A stretch of DNA of 40,094 nucleotides from Lachnospiraceae bacterium (lineage in GTDB: Bacteria; Bacillota; Clostridia; Lachnospirales; Lachnospiraceae): contig CAAGQC010000090.1 of NCBI GenBank assembly GCA_900771995.1, positions 1 through 40,094 of the forward strand. Reading direction: 5' to 3'. Both the position numbers and the translations under genes were made by a program. The notes beneath the pieces were generated by a model. That model was not told the origin of the DNA, searched no databases, and saw only the letters and a program-made list of their open reading frames with translations. This document shows, piece by piece, positions 16,113-25,477 of this stretch. Every line of letters starts with the position of its first letter. Positions within the stretch are counted from its first letter, which is position 1.

Positions 16113-17026
16113 TTATTCCAGCTTTGGCTGCAAGCCTTTGATATTTTCCAGTGTTTCGTAGAATTCATCTTTATAAGAACAACTGCTACAAAGCTTGAAT
16201 GTTATATATCTTGCTGAATGTACGACCTTTGCGGAAATCTTCATCAGTTTCAAACAAATGGTATTGATCTGCTGTTTTCTCATTGATGCAGACAACGCCA
16301 GTCGCTTAAACCAATTAAATATGTTGTATGCCAGTGCATGAATCTGAAGTCGGTTTGCATTCACAATTTTTGAAGAACTGCTTACAGCTGCAAAATCAAA
16401 ACCGTTTTTGCCTTCCTTGATGTAGTTCTCCATAGTGCCACGTTTACAGTAGAATCTCACTATTTTTTCAGGTTCAGAATCCATGTTTGTAACGATAAAC
16501 GTGTACATATGAACCAGCTGCTCCGCAGGTTTTTCGACCTTGCAGACAACGCGGCGCGTATACTCCTAGGATTTCGCCTGGTAAAAGAACTCACCATAGC
16601 GGACTGCATAGGAAACCATATCTTTTCGTGTGATTTCTGTAAGTTGTGCATCTATATCGGATGCGAGTTCACGAAGGATGCCATTCTCTTTCAGACGAAT
16701 GGCATAAGAAACACCATTGGTTTCACATTGATGATAGAGCTCCGGTTTTGTAAATCCGCTGTCTCCTCTGAGCAACAGTGGAATATCCGGATAATCATCA
16801 CCGAATTCATCAAGCAGGGGCTGCAAAAAATCCATAACGCCTGTTGAGGAATAATCAGTTCCGTTACGAAGTTCTATTTTCAGAAGGTCACCGGTAATTC
16901 CATCATAGCAGACCAATGGATGATAACCGTGATCACGATAATGAAAGTTAAAGCCTTCCCCTTCCTGATGTCCATAGGTATTCAAGTATGCAATTTTTCT
17001 TCATCTGTTAAGTGAAAGCAAAAATA
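16113..17026 (-). pseudogene. IS1380-family transposase, internal deletion and nonsense codon
   Basis: Conserved IS1380 (DDE) blocks are readable: TYGHQEGEGFNFHYRDHGYHPL, split here as TYGHQEGEG and YRDHGYHPLV, then LLLRGDSGFTKPELY with the catalytic Asp, and MENYIKEGKNGFDFAAVSS with the catalytic Glu. Three defects are seen. A FHLTDEEKLHT amino-terminal fragment (around 16990-17017) stops at TGA and is out of frame with the rest. The region expected between it and NTYGHQE is missing (internal deletion). An in-frame TAG (16566-16568) follows YQAKS, with the homologous sequence resuming in the same frame (RRVVCKVEKP). The carboxyl end looks intact. It cannot move by itself. Confidence 0.85.
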
Positions 17027-17090
17027 TCAAAAAAGCAAGTAACTATGCGGCGTTAGCCGTAGTGGAATGAATTATCATGAATAATTCAGG
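16113..17090 (-). mobile_element. Decayed IS1380-family insertion sequence
   Basis: The remnant holds a broken IS1380-type transposase and one plausible terminal region. On the minus strand, CCTGAATTATTC begins at 17090, within a palindrome TGAATTAT/ATAATTCA (17068-17088), 7 nt after the stop of the glycosyltransferase gene. No matching inverted end is found beyond the transposase stop at 16113, so the far end is deleted. Target duplications cannot be identified. Confidence 0.7.
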
Positions 17091-17097
17091 TTTATTG

Positions 17098-18672
17098 TTA
17101 TTCTGCATAAAATACGGAATAATGTTCAAATTTTTCTTCATGAAATCCTTCCTGTCTAAGCTGTTCCGCATATTCCGAAAATTCTGTGTTTACGATATAA
17201 TTGAATTTCGGGGAAATCTCTACCAGCTTTCCGCATCTCCATAAGTCCAGATCCTGCGCTTCCGTCCTGGCATTATATATCTGCGGCGGAATCTTGGCTG
17301 CATACGCCACATACAGAACATCCGCTGATGTATATGTAATTTTATTACATATCTTTTCGTTATTTACAATAAACTCCACGGCATCTGTCTGGTCATATTC
17401 GCAATAGGGCGAAGGACTTATCTCCAAGGAATAATGAAACAAATAATATCGCTCAAATTTCACAAAACACAGTAAATATACTCCCGTCACAAATACCAGT
17501 GCAGTTTCCTTAAATCCTATGTTCTCACAAAAGTATAACAGCCCTTCCGCTACAACCAGACCATATGCACTGTATGCGCCAATACATTTATGTACGTTCG
17601 GCTCCTGTACGAAGGAAAGTGCCAGAATACATATTATAAAATAAAAGAATACGATACCATAAGTGCAAATTTTTCTCTCCCGAAAACATTGTACTATTTT
17701 CTTCAGATAAGAAAACATTCCCATGCCAAAAAACAAAACCGAAATTGCATAGCAAGGCATATATCCGGTAATCATATTACTTCCGGATTCTTCTCCCCAG
17801 AAAATGGACTTTATCACCTGATCCACGTTATCCAGCGAAAAATGTCCAACTTCCCCGCTGCGATAACCATTCATTTTAGGAATTGTAAATATCCACAATT
17901 TTATTTCCTGCAAATCCAGGATATTGATCAGCTGTTCTAAAATAAGAGGAATTGCAAGGATTATTAACGGCGGCAAAAAGAAAAGTAAAAGCTTTTTCCA
18001 GGACATTCTTTTCGCTGCAATCATCATTAGGAATACTGCCACTAAAAAAAGTGGAAGCACCATATAAGTGATAACATAGGTATACAGAAAAAGTCCACTG
18101 AAAAGTCCGCTGATAAAAAACCATTTTGCGGAGTCGTCTTTGAAAAGCCGGATAAAACTCCACAATAAGACCGTGCTGCCACCCAGCATGAGATAACAAT
18201 CCAGTCCCATGTGGGAAGTCAATACAAATATAGGGCATACCGTCATAACCAGTGCCGCCAGATACTGCGCTGTTTTGTTATTTTCGCTCAGTTCCTTCAC
18301 AATTAGAATTCCGAAGATCCAGTTCAGAATCGAAAATAACACTACCGGAGTACGTACCGTCCACAGATTCACCGGCAGGATCTTAAATAAGACCGCCAGC
18401 AAAAATGTATGCATTGCACTCATTCCGTTACCATGATTATTGGGATAGACCGGCCACGATTTTTCCCACCGGTCTACACCATAATGTGAAAGGCTGAAGG
18501 CATCATATGCACTTCCCACTTCATCGATGGCCAGTCCCTGCTGCAATTCATCCAATTTATATATTCTGCTGAAAAGAAGGAGTCCAAACAGCACAGCCAT
18601 GCTTACGAAAAAGATTCCTTCTTTCTTCCTACTCTCTAATTCAGGCAATTTCTCTTTTTGCATCATTCTCAC
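17098..18672 (-). CDS. GT-C family membrane glycosyltransferase (PMT/GT39-like)
   Basis: 524 aa with about 11 membrane helices and a soluble carboxyl domain (about 420-524). The first extracytoplasmic loop carries the Asp-Glu pair of GT-C enzymes (LAIDEVGSAYDAFSL, D50-E51), as in protein mannosyltransferases and ArnT, which use polyprenyl-phosphate sugars. It probably adds a sugar to a cell-surface polymer. The GTG start at 18672, with GGAG 7 nt upstream, overlaps the preceding gene by 32 nt; an ATG at 18666 is an alternative. The gene is visibly more AT-rich than its neighbours. It ends 7 nt before the IS remnant, without a terminator. Confidence 0.8.
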   Translation of the reverse strand: MRMMQKEKLPELESRKKEGIFFVSMAVLFGLLLFSRIYKLDELQQGLAIDEVGSAYDAFSLSHYGVDRWEKSWPVYPNNHGNGMSAMHTFLLAVLFKILPVNLWTVRTPVVLFSILNWIFGILIVKELSENNKTAQYLAALVMTVCPIFVLTSHMGLDCYLMLGGSTVLLWSFIRLFKDDSAKWFFISGLFSGLFLYTYVITYMVLPLFLVAVFLMMIAAKRMSWKKLLLFFLPPLIILAIPLILEQLINILDLQEIKLWIFTIPKMNGYRSGEVGHFSLDNVDQVIKSIFWGEESGSNMITGYMPCYAISVLFFGMGMFSYLKKIVQCFRERKICTYGIVFFYFIICILALSFVQEPNVHKCIGAYSAYGLVVAEGLLYFCENIGFKETALVFVTGVYLLCFVKFERYYLFHYSLEISPSPYCEYDQTDAVEFIVNNEKICNKITYTSADVLYVAYAAKIPPQIYNARTEAQDLDLWRCGKLVEISPKFNYIVNTEFSEYAEQLRQEGFHEEKFEHYSVFYAE

Positions 18673-20326
18673 CTGTCTTCTCCGCAGCTATCTCGACCGC
18701 TTCCCTCTCCCCGTGTAAATATCCCAATAATACCGGAAATAACTCAAACACTATTAAATAATAGCGGATATCCGATACCGGTCCGCACATGCATGTTCCT
18801 ACCACCAGTAATGTCATAAAAAGGGAAATGCCCACGGGCTTATCCTTGCGCCACCAGGCGTAGAATACACTGACAAGCAACATAGTAAACATCGTTCCTG
18901 TCACACAGAACAATCTTAAAACCGGCCATTTCACAAAACTGTCTTCTGTCATTGATGTATAAAAATTATAGATTGACGGTACCTTAGGGCTTGCATATTC
19001 TTCATTCCATCCAGTCACGTCAAAATAGCGATTGTGCTTCTTATCATGCAGGCTTGTCAGCGGATACCAGGCCTGATACGTATTATCCAGAAAAGACTCT
19101 ATGTAACACACAGGATACTGCAATCCCTTTTTGATCCAGAATTTAATGGCTTTTCCCTTATCTGCCATGATCACGTCCAGATGGCGCCAGAATGCCGTCT
19201 TGATCTCATCTGCTATGATGGGATCATACATTTCAAAATCTCCCGGATTGATGCAGGTATACAGATAATCCAGCTCCTCCTGGGTAAATGCCGCTTCTCC
19301 CTTGTCCACGTAGACCCGGGCGATCTGCTGGAACGGTACGCTGAGCGCCTCGGCGGCGCTTCCCGGCGCTGCATCCACGGCATTCATCAGACCTTTGTTC
19401 AGCACGAAAGGAGCCAGGACCATCACAATCCAGAACAGGATCTGCTGTTTTCTCCGGTAAGAGACGCAAATCACGGCGAAAACTGCTGCGAAGGGCAGCG
19501 CGTACACGATATTATTCCGAAGCAGGCAGGCCAGGCACAACAGGGCCCCGGTCGTGATCCACTGTCTTACGGTGGGGGATTTCTGTGCATTCAGATCCGC
19601 ATAGATCTGGTAGATTTTTAATACTGCCACCAGTAAAAAGGCATAGCAGGTGACATCCTTGGTAGTACTCATGGCGAACATCACCACCGGAGGACATAAA
19701 ATATAGAAAAGCTCCGACAGTACCGCCAGAATCCTGCTTCCGGTCTTCCGGTACATAAAAACGATTGCATAACTGAAACAGGTCGCACAGATTGCCATCT
19801 GTACCACATTGTATAAAAAGACTCCGAAGGTAAGGTCCACGCTCCGCAGATGATATCCGATGGTAATGATCCCGCCGCCTACAATAGTATGCAGCAGTGG
19901 ATGATGTGCTGTGAATGGAACTTCCGGATACATGATCTGGGGCAGCTGGTTCCCGATATCATAATTGTAAAAGCCCGGATAACAGCTGATCAACAGGACC
20001 AGATAGCAGCCGTACAGGATTCCTCCTGCCAGAAGCCACTGCTGCCAGCCTTTCCACGCAAACTCCGGTTTTTCTTTCCCCTGGCGGCGATCCAGCCGGA
20101 TATAACCGAAATGCAGCAGCCACGTAAAGAAAGGAAACAGCACCGCAAACGCCAGCGCACAGCCCGCGTGAGATAAATGTCCGATCTTTTTCCATATCTC
20201 TGCCTGTAATAAAAAAGTATCGTATTTCATACTGCTCTGCCAGCCGTACACTGCCAGAAATGCCAGCAGCCCGCCCAGAATGCCCGTAATGATCCATCCT
20301 CTGTACTTTTTGTACATTTCCTTCAT
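18641..20326 (-). CDS. DUF6020-type polytopic membrane protein
   Basis: 561 aa with 12 or more predicted helices and a large extracytoplasmic loop (about 330-455). The block CYPGFYNYDIGNQL followed by PFTAHHPLLHT (about 115-145) is the hallmark I associate with DUF6020 proteins, found in cell-surface polysaccharide loci of Bacillota. An Asp in the first loop fits a GT-C-like fold. The biochemical role is unproven; by context it acts on lipid-linked sugars or teichoic-type polymers. It lies 28 nt after the preceding gene and overlaps the GT39-like gene. Confidence 0.75.
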   Translation of the reverse strand: MKEMYKKYRGWIITGILGGLLAFLAVYGWQSSMKYDTFLLQAEIWKKIGHLSHAGCALAFAVLFPFFTWLLHFGYIRLDRRQGKEKPEFAWKGWQQWLLAGGILYGCYLVLLISCYPGFYNYDIGNQLPQIMYPEVPFTAHHPLLHTIVGGGIITIGYHLRSVDLTFGVFLYNVVQMAICATCFSYAIVFMYRKTGSRILAVLSELFYILCPPVVMFAMSTTKDVTCYAFLLVAVLKIYQIYADLNAQKSPTVRQWITTGALLCLACLLRNNIVYALPFAAVFAVICVSYRRKQQILFWIVMVLAPFVLNKGLMNAVDAAPGSAAEALSVPFQQIARVYVDKGEAAFTQEELDYLYTCINPGDFEMYDPIIADEIKTAFWRHLDVIMADKGKAIKFWIKKGLQYPVCYIESFLDNTYQAWYPLTSLHDKKHNRYFDVTGWNEEYASPKVPSIYNFYTSMTEDSFVKWPVLRLFCVTGTMFTMLLVSVFYAWWRKDKPVGISLFMTLLVVGTCMCGPVSDIRYYLIVFELFPVLLGYLHGEREAVEIAAEKTGENDAKREIA

Positions 20327-20354
20327 AGCCTTTGTTTCCCTTCTTTCAGCCGTA

Positions 20355-21251
20355 TTACACTGCTTTTTTCAATTCTTCTTTTGACCCCTCTGCCATCACA
20401 AGGATTCCTATCTTTTCCACGCTTAAAATACACAGGATCATCTGCGCATACGTAAAAAACACGGCAGGGGTCCGGATCAGGGATACCAGTCCCAGAGACC
20501 ATTGCCCGATCCTCTGCACATAATCCCAGGGGAAATACCGCAGGGACATAACGGTAAGCAGTCCGGCCGCTCCCAGCCAGATAAAATCCGTCTTCTCCCA
20601 GATCTTCTGCCCTTTTACAAAAGTAACATATCCTAAAAAGAGCAGACAGCCAAGCAACAGGATTCCCATGCCGGCATTGCCGTTCCGGTGAAAATACGTG
20701 CTGAACAGGCCGCCGATACTGTATCCCTTCTCCATGATGTCCGTATATTCAAAACCACTCTCCGCAAAGCTGCCGTCGAAGATCCAGTGTTTCCATGTAA
20801 GATATGTGGGATATGCCAGTCCGGTTCCCAGTACCCCGATCACCGGATACTCCCAGCGTTTCCTGCAGATTCCCGCAATGCAGATCAGGAAAAGTACCGT
20901 CAGTCCGGCCACGCCATCCAGCCGGCCAATCACTCCGAGGACCAGTACTGCCACCAGTCCGAAGCCGAACCGCCAGCCTTTTTTCTCTGTATAGGTCAGT
21001 TGGAGCAGCGCTGTGACCAGTACCGGCAATAACATCCAGATTCCTATCAGGATCCAGTCTCTCTGTTCCCGGATCGCAGCTGCATGCACCGGCAGCAACA
21101 TATAGACCAGACTCCCTGCCAGCAGGATTCCGGTTCTCTTCCACAGAGATCTGTTTTTATAATTCTCGTTTTTCTTAAAAATACTGTGGAACATACATCC
21201 TGTCGTTCCCAAAGTCATGACCTGACTCAACAGAAGCAACGCTTTCTCCAT
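20355..21251 (-). CDS. Membrane protein resembling a YfhO-like C-half
   Basis: 298 aa with about nine helices. LRYFPWDYVQRIG (about 235-247) and the following hydrophobic RTPAVFFTYAQMI match the NYFPWDRIQNTSG block of the large YfhO-like protein encoded upstream in this operon. Its ATG lies three bases (ACC) after the TAA of the preceding gene and in the same frame, with AGGAG overlapping that gene's end. It may be a separate small subunit or the second part of a broken gene. No catalytic motif is seen. Position in the operon suggests a role in surface glycan assembly. Confidence 0.6.
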   Translation of the reverse strand: MEKALLLLSQVMTLGTTGCMFHSIFKKNENYKNRSLWKRTGILLAGSLVYMLLPVHAAAIREQRDWILIGIWMLLPVLVTALLQLTYTEKKGWRFGFGLVAVLVLGVIGRLDGVAGLTVLFLICIAGICRKRWEYPVIGVLGTGLAYPTYLTWKHWIFDGSFAESGFEYTDIMEKGYSIGGLFSTYFHRNGNAGMGILLLGCLLFLGYVTFVKGQKIWEKTDFIWLGAAGLLTVMSLRYFPWDYVQRIGQWSLGLVSLIRTPAVFFTYAQMILCILSVEKIGILVMAEGSKEELKKAV

Positions 21252-21254
21252 GGT

Positions 21255-22370
21255 TTACTCTCCTGTCATAAAAGGTTCTTCGTTATACCAATAGTACACA
21301 TCTGACTGAAATGTCAGGTTATCTTCAAAATACAGCACCTGCAATACCAGTACCAGGGAAACCGCAAATAAGATCCAGGGGGAAATTTTCCGGTCCGCTA
21401 TTTTTCTTTTCCCAAGGATCCGGCCCGCGATCAGGCTAAGAAGTGCATAGATCAACACATAGATCACCAGTTTTCCCGGATTTCCCTGTGTGTACATCCA
21501 CTTCATGGCCAAAGGGCTCCATACGCCCAGTGCTGTCACCGGCAGTGCCAGCCGCACATCCTTTGTCTGCCCGAAAAACACTCCGTAGATCAGCAGCGTT
21601 GCCGCCCCGGCTAACAGGACAAACAATACCTTATACGCCGTCATCGCCGGGAAACCGATCCCCCGCACCGCTGCCGGGATCCATAAATAAAGAAGATGTA
21701 AAAACGGGATCGTTCTCCACTCTCCCCGCAACAGTTGTTCTGTCTCCGTCAGACACTGTATGCTGTTCGTACCAAGGATCAGATAATCCACCATAAGCGG
21801 AATACAAGCCACCGCCCAGATGGCTGCCAGTGCACATACGGTCCTTTTTTCCCGTGCATTGACTTCACCGGTCATTATTTTCCCGTGAAAAGCAAGCAAT
21901 CCGTTCAGGATCCCACAGAGCAACACGGCCATCACAAAAGTCATCCGTCTTCCGGCTGCTGTCCTTTCCACTTTGAGTTCATAGGATACCTCCGCATCCT
22001 CCGAGAAAGGCAGGATCGATACATTAGCCTCTGCCACCGGAGCCGTCACATAATACGTGATCTCCTTATGCTCCGTACCGGCATACAGAGTTGCCTGATT
22101 GCCTCTTATGGCATGAAATGTCATCTCTTCCGCGTTGATACGAACCTGCATGCCGGCTCCGATCCCGCCGCCTGCGGCATCTGCCTCCACGATAATGCGG
22201 TAGACTCCCGGCTTCAGCGAAAAGGTATCACTGACAAGTTCCCCGGTCTCTTCCTCCCGCTGCAGAGTACGGCTGTCTGTCCCAAGCACTTCACCGGATC
22301 CGAAAAAGCAAAGCAGCAACAGAACCAGCAGAAGGATCCCTTCTGCCAAAAAAAGTATTTTTCTTTTCAT
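21255..22370 (-). CDS. Membrane protein resembling a YfhO-like N-half
   Basis: 371 aa: one helix (about 5-25), an extracytoplasmic beta-rich domain (about 30-135), then about eight helices, ending DVYYWYNEEPFMTGE. The layout copies the start of the 733-aa gene product upstream, while its last residues match that protein's DYYLYNEES block, which there lies after the helices. So this gene seems to have lost an internal piece or to be rearranged. The ATG at 22370 forms an ATGA overlap with the upstream gene and has AAGGAG 6 nt before it; the earlier ATG at 22394 is inside the upstream gene. Function unknown. Confidence 0.65.
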   Translation of the reverse strand: MKRKILFLAEGILLLVLLLLCFFGSGEVLGTDSRTLQREEETGELVSDTFSLKPGVYRIIVEADAAGGGIGAGMQVRINAEEMTFHAIRGNQATLYAGTEHKEITYYVTAPVAEANVSILPFSEDAEVSYELKVERTAAGRRMTFVMAVLLCGILNGLLAFHGKIMTGEVNAREKRTVCALAAIWAVACIPLMVDYLILGTNSIQCLTETEQLLRGEWRTIPFLHLLYLWIPAAVRGIGFPAMTAYKVLFVLLAGAATLLIYGVFFGQTKDVRLALPVTALGVWSPLAMKWMYTQGNPGKLVIYVLIYALLSLIAGRILGKRKIADRKISPWILFAVSLVLVLQVLYFEDNLTFQSDVYYWYNEEPFMTGE

Positions 22371-24568
22371 CGCTCTCTCCTTCTCCGCATCCAACTAAAA
22401 CTCAAGCCCACCACCGTAAGCAGCGTGACCACTTCTGCAGTTCTCCAGTACGAGGGCTCCCTGAACCGCACGGTGATCTGTCCGGCATAGGCTCCCGGTA
22501 CGCAGACCTGCAGCAGATGGTTCCCATCATCCGCGATCTCCAGCTGTCCGCCGTCTGCTCCGATGGCCTCATAGCCTTTATACAGAAGAACCGGTAAGGT
22601 AATACGTTCTTCTTTCTCTCCATCATTCTGACAATAAAAACGGGTATTTAATCCTCTCTTCGTATAATCCGTGATCTGAATATTCTCTCCCGCCTCCGGC
22701 TTTGCAAAGGACAATTTGTCACTGTCCGTTCCGTAGATCAGATATTCCGCGCCGGAAATATATCCAAAGCCCATGCTCTCTTCATTATACAGATAATAAT
22801 CCGTCTCCTGATCCTCGGAATCCATCAGATACAGGTACGACGTGGACAATGCCACGATGGTTACGACCAGACTCATCCGGTACAGCATCTGCCGGTTCCG
22901 CCGGAAATACTGCAGCACATAGCCTGCCACTGCCACCAAAAAAACAGTGCCCCATCCCAGAAAACGATTGGGAAACTGCAGGCTGCTCACCAGCGTTGCC
23001 GCAATACCGGAAGTATTCTGGATGCGGTCCCAGGGGAAATAATTGGTAGACATCCACAGTGCAAGGCATCCCAGGCCGGCTGCCCGAATCGCAAAATTCT
23101 TCTCTGCACCCTTTTCCTCCCGCAGTTCTCCCAGGAATAACAGGATCCAGAAAAGCATGACACCCACCACAAGGATCAGTCCCACACCCACCGGATGGGA
23201 ATACTGCATGCCGTTATCTCCCAGAGGTGTCGCCTGTCCGCTGATCCAGAAATGATGTAACAGCTGCGGCAGGATCGCTCCTCTGTCCTGTATGGTTCTG
23301 GCGGAAGCATGCTGGATCTTCATATCCTGTGTCATATAATAGTCCAGGAACGGCACCAGATACCACAGGCTTAAGCCAAGGGCCAGCAGTGCTCCCTGCA
23401 CCAGCTGCCGCAGTCTCGGCAGTTCGAACACCCTTCGGAGATAGACCACACAGAGCAATACCGTCATAAAGGCCGTGATCTCGCAGGTCAGTACATGGGT
23501 CTGGATCAGTCCCGCATAACCGGCTCCCAGAACCAGCCAGCTTCTCCGGAATTCCGGCTTCTCCACATCTTCTTCAAAGACCAGCCAGATTCCATAAAGT
23601 ACTAACGGCAGAAAGGTAAAGGCACTTCCCTCACCGACGGCTCCCGTGATCAGCAGTTTGTAGATTCTGAAAATGGATAACGTATAAAGTCCGCTGCATA
23701 CCAGACCGATTCCATCGTTCCGGAACATTTTCCCGAAGCAATACCAGGAGACCACCGTCGTCGCAAGGTTCAGTGCGATACAGTAGAGAATATAACTCTC
23801 CGTCACAGTAAATCCCAGCATCCGCAAAAGCGCCGGAAAATATAACAGCATGTTACAGTAAAAAATACCGTTGGCATAGCCATGGTCGAATACCCATCGC
23901 GGTTCCAGCCGCACCGGGAACTGCCCTGTCAGCAGACCGTCCTTCACTCCTTCGATCCTCTGTAAATGATAGGTCAGATCTGCGCCGGAGATCAGTCCGT
24001 CATAGAGGTAGGGAATCGATGCCAGAAAAGCGATCACACCGATCCCGAAGATCACCAGACGGTTATCGCTCTTTTCCAGCCGAAACGTCCCCAGCACCAT
24101 CGCCGCCAGCGCCAGCAGGATCACCAGATATCTGGTCCACAGAAGATTCGTCTCCACGATCCGCAGATTCCCTGTGGTCAGTGCTCTCTGTCCGGAATAA
24201 TCCACCGTTACCGTCAGTTCTTCCGTGGATTCATACAGCCAGAAATCATAAGAAGTATGTTCCAGTGCCCGGTAGAAATGCTCTCCGTTGCACAGAAGGC
24301 CTCCGGTATAGACCGTGCTGTCCTTCACATTACATATGGCATTGGCATCTCCTCCGCTCTCGTAGGACAGTTCCACGCGGTAAACACCCCTTCCCAGCGG
24401 AATATGCTCATACACTGCCCGGTTCGTGACTGCTTCCCCTTCCGGGAATGCACAGCTTCCGTCATAATTCCATTCTCTGTTCGGCATGGCAATACGGATG
24501 ATACAGCCTGCCATCAGTACTGCAAGGATTCCGAGAATCGTATATCTGATATAAGGTTTCTTCTTCAC
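22367..24568 (-). CDS. YfhO-like / PTPS-related large membrane protein
   Basis: 733 aa. An amino-terminal helix (about 10-28) and extracytoplasmic beta-domain (about 35-125) are followed by about 12 helices (130-600), a second beta-rich domain (about 620-700) and a final helix. LISGADLTYHLQRIEGVKDGL (first loop, acidic pair plus His-x-x-Arg; longest run shortened here to GADLTYHLQRIEG) and NYFPWDRIQ match membrane proteins annotated as 6-pyruvoyl-tetrahydropterin-synthase-related or YfhO-like. YfhO helps glycosylate lipoteichoic acid in Bacillota. Probable role: GT-C-type sugar transfer on the outer face. The GTG start follows AGGAGAAAATAAAAAG. It is the first gene of the operon, with an extended -10 promoter at 24634-24642. 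Confidence 0.75.
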   Translation of the reverse strand: MKKKPYIRYTILGILAVLMAGCIIRIAMPNREWNYDGSCAFPEGEAVTNRAVYEHIPLGRGVYRVELSYESGGDANAICNVKDSTVYTGGLLCNGEHFYRALEHTSYDFWLYESTEELTVTVDYSGQRALTTGNLRIVETNLLWTRYLVILLALAAMVLGTFRLEKSDNRLVIFGIGVIAFLASIPYLYDGLISGADLTYHLQRIEGVKDGLLTGQFPVRLEPRWVFDHGYANGIFYCNMLLYFPALLRMLGFTVTESYILYCIALNLATTVVSWYCFGKMFRNDGIGLVCSGLYTLSIFRIYKLLITGAVGEGSAFTFLPLVLYGIWLVFEEDVEKPEFRRSWLVLGAGYAGLIQTHVLTCEITAFMTVLLCVVYLRRVFELPRLRQLVQGALLALGLSLWYLVPFLDYYMTQDMKIQHASARTIQDRGAILPQLLHHFWISGQATPLGDNGMQYSHPVGVGLILVVGVMLFWILLFLGELREEKGAEKNFAIRAAGLGCLALWMSTNYFPWDRIQNTSGIAATLVSSLQFPNRFLGWGTVFLVAVAGYVLQYFRRNRQMLYRMSLVVTIVALSTSYLYLMDSEDQETDYYLYNEESMGFGYISGAEYLIYGTDSDKLSFAKPEAGENIQITDYTKRGLNTRFYCQNDGEKEERITLPVLLYKGYEAIGADGGQLEIADDGNHLLQVCVPGAYAGQITVRFREPSYWRTAEVVTLLTVVGLSFSWMRRRRER

Positions 24569-24633
24569 CTTTTTATTTTCTCCTTTGAAGCATTTTGGAA
24601 ATCATTTGAAACAAAACGCAAAAATCCACAATG

Positions 24634-24642
24634 AGTATAGCA
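24634..24642 (-). promoter_or_regulatory. Extended -10 promoter of the membrane glycosylation operon
   Basis: Minus strand TGC-TATACT (24634-24642), about 65 nt before the GTG start. No good -35 is seen, which fits an extended -10 element. It abuts the terminator of the opposite end. Confidence 0.45.
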
Positions 24643-24644
24643 TA

Positions 24645-24682
24645 AAAAAAAGATAATGAAAACTCTCTTCATTATCTTTTTT
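24645..24682. terminator. Bidirectional-type terminator after the amino-acid ABC operon
   Basis: A 15-bp stem (24646-24660 with 24668-24682) is flanked by A and T runs on both sides. On the minus strand it ends the ATPase gene that stops at 24716. Confidence 0.85.
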
Positions 24683-24715
24683 CACAGCATTTCGGGAATT
24701 TCTTATTATTTTTTC

Positions 24716-25477
24716 TTATTCTGCATGATGCTCTATATGTTCAAAGGTGAACACATTCAAAAACTGTTTTGCTCTCTCGGTCTCGGGATGCTCGAAGAAC
24801 TTGTCGGGAGCAGCCTCCTCCACGATCTTTCCCTGATCGATGAAGATAACTCTGTCGGCCACCGCTTTGGCAAACTGCATCTCATGGGTGACGATGAGCA
24901 TGGTCTTGCCCTGTCTGGCCAGATCCAGCATAACGTCCAGTACCTCTCTGACCATTTCCGGATCCAGTGCTGCCGTTACTTCATCGAATAACAGGATCTC
25001 CGGATGCATGCACAGCGCTCTTACGATGGCCACACGCTGCTTCTGTCCGCCGGACAGCTGTCTGGGATAGCTTTTCGCCTTGTCTGCCAGTCCCACGCGC
25101 TCCAGAAGTTCCATGGCCTCCTTACGGACTTCCGCTTTGTCACGTTTCTGCACCTTGACCGGCGCCAGCGTAATGTTATCCAGTACCGTCAGATGGGGGA
25201 ACAGTTCATAACTCTGGAATACCATGCCGATCTTCTGGCGCAGGGTTGTGATATTTTTGCTGCCCTTACGGATATCCATGCCCTGCAGCTTTATGGTACC
25301 GCCCTGAATGGGTTCCAGCGCATTGATGCAGCGTAACAGCGTACTCTTACCACAGCCGCTGGGGCCTACCACCACCAGAACATCGCCCTGTTTTACTTCC
25401 AAATCGATGCCGTCCAGAATCTTCTGTCCTTCATATTCTTTTGTCAGATTTTCTATCTTCAACAATGTCTCTGCCAT
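24716..25477 (-). CDS. Polar amino-acid ABC transporter ATPase
   Basis: 253 aa, a single ATPase domain. Walker A GPSGCGKST (about 37-45), Q-loop FQSYELFPHL, signature LSGGQKQRV, Walker B ILLFDEVTAALD, H-loop VTHEM. It powers uptake of a polar amino acid with the two permeases and the lipoprotein encoded just upstream. Its start overlaps the preceding permease gene by 19 nt, indicating translational coupling. It closes the operon. Confidence 0.95.
   Translation of the reverse strand: MAETLLKIENLTKEYEGQKILDGIDLEVKQGDVLVVVGPSGCGKSTLLRCINALEPIQGGTIKLQGMDIRKGSKNITTLRQKIGMVFQSYELFPHLTVLDNITLAPVKVQKRDKAEVRKEAMELLERVGLADKAKSYPRQLSGGQKQRVAIVRALCMHPEILLFDEVTAALDPEMVREVLDVMLDLARQGKTMLIVTHEMQFAKAVADRVIFIDQGKIVEEAAPDKFFEHPETERAKQFLNVFTFEHIEHHAE

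Noticed and set aside
16509..16847. Plus-strand frame inside the IS
   Set aside because: Antisense of the transposase remnant.
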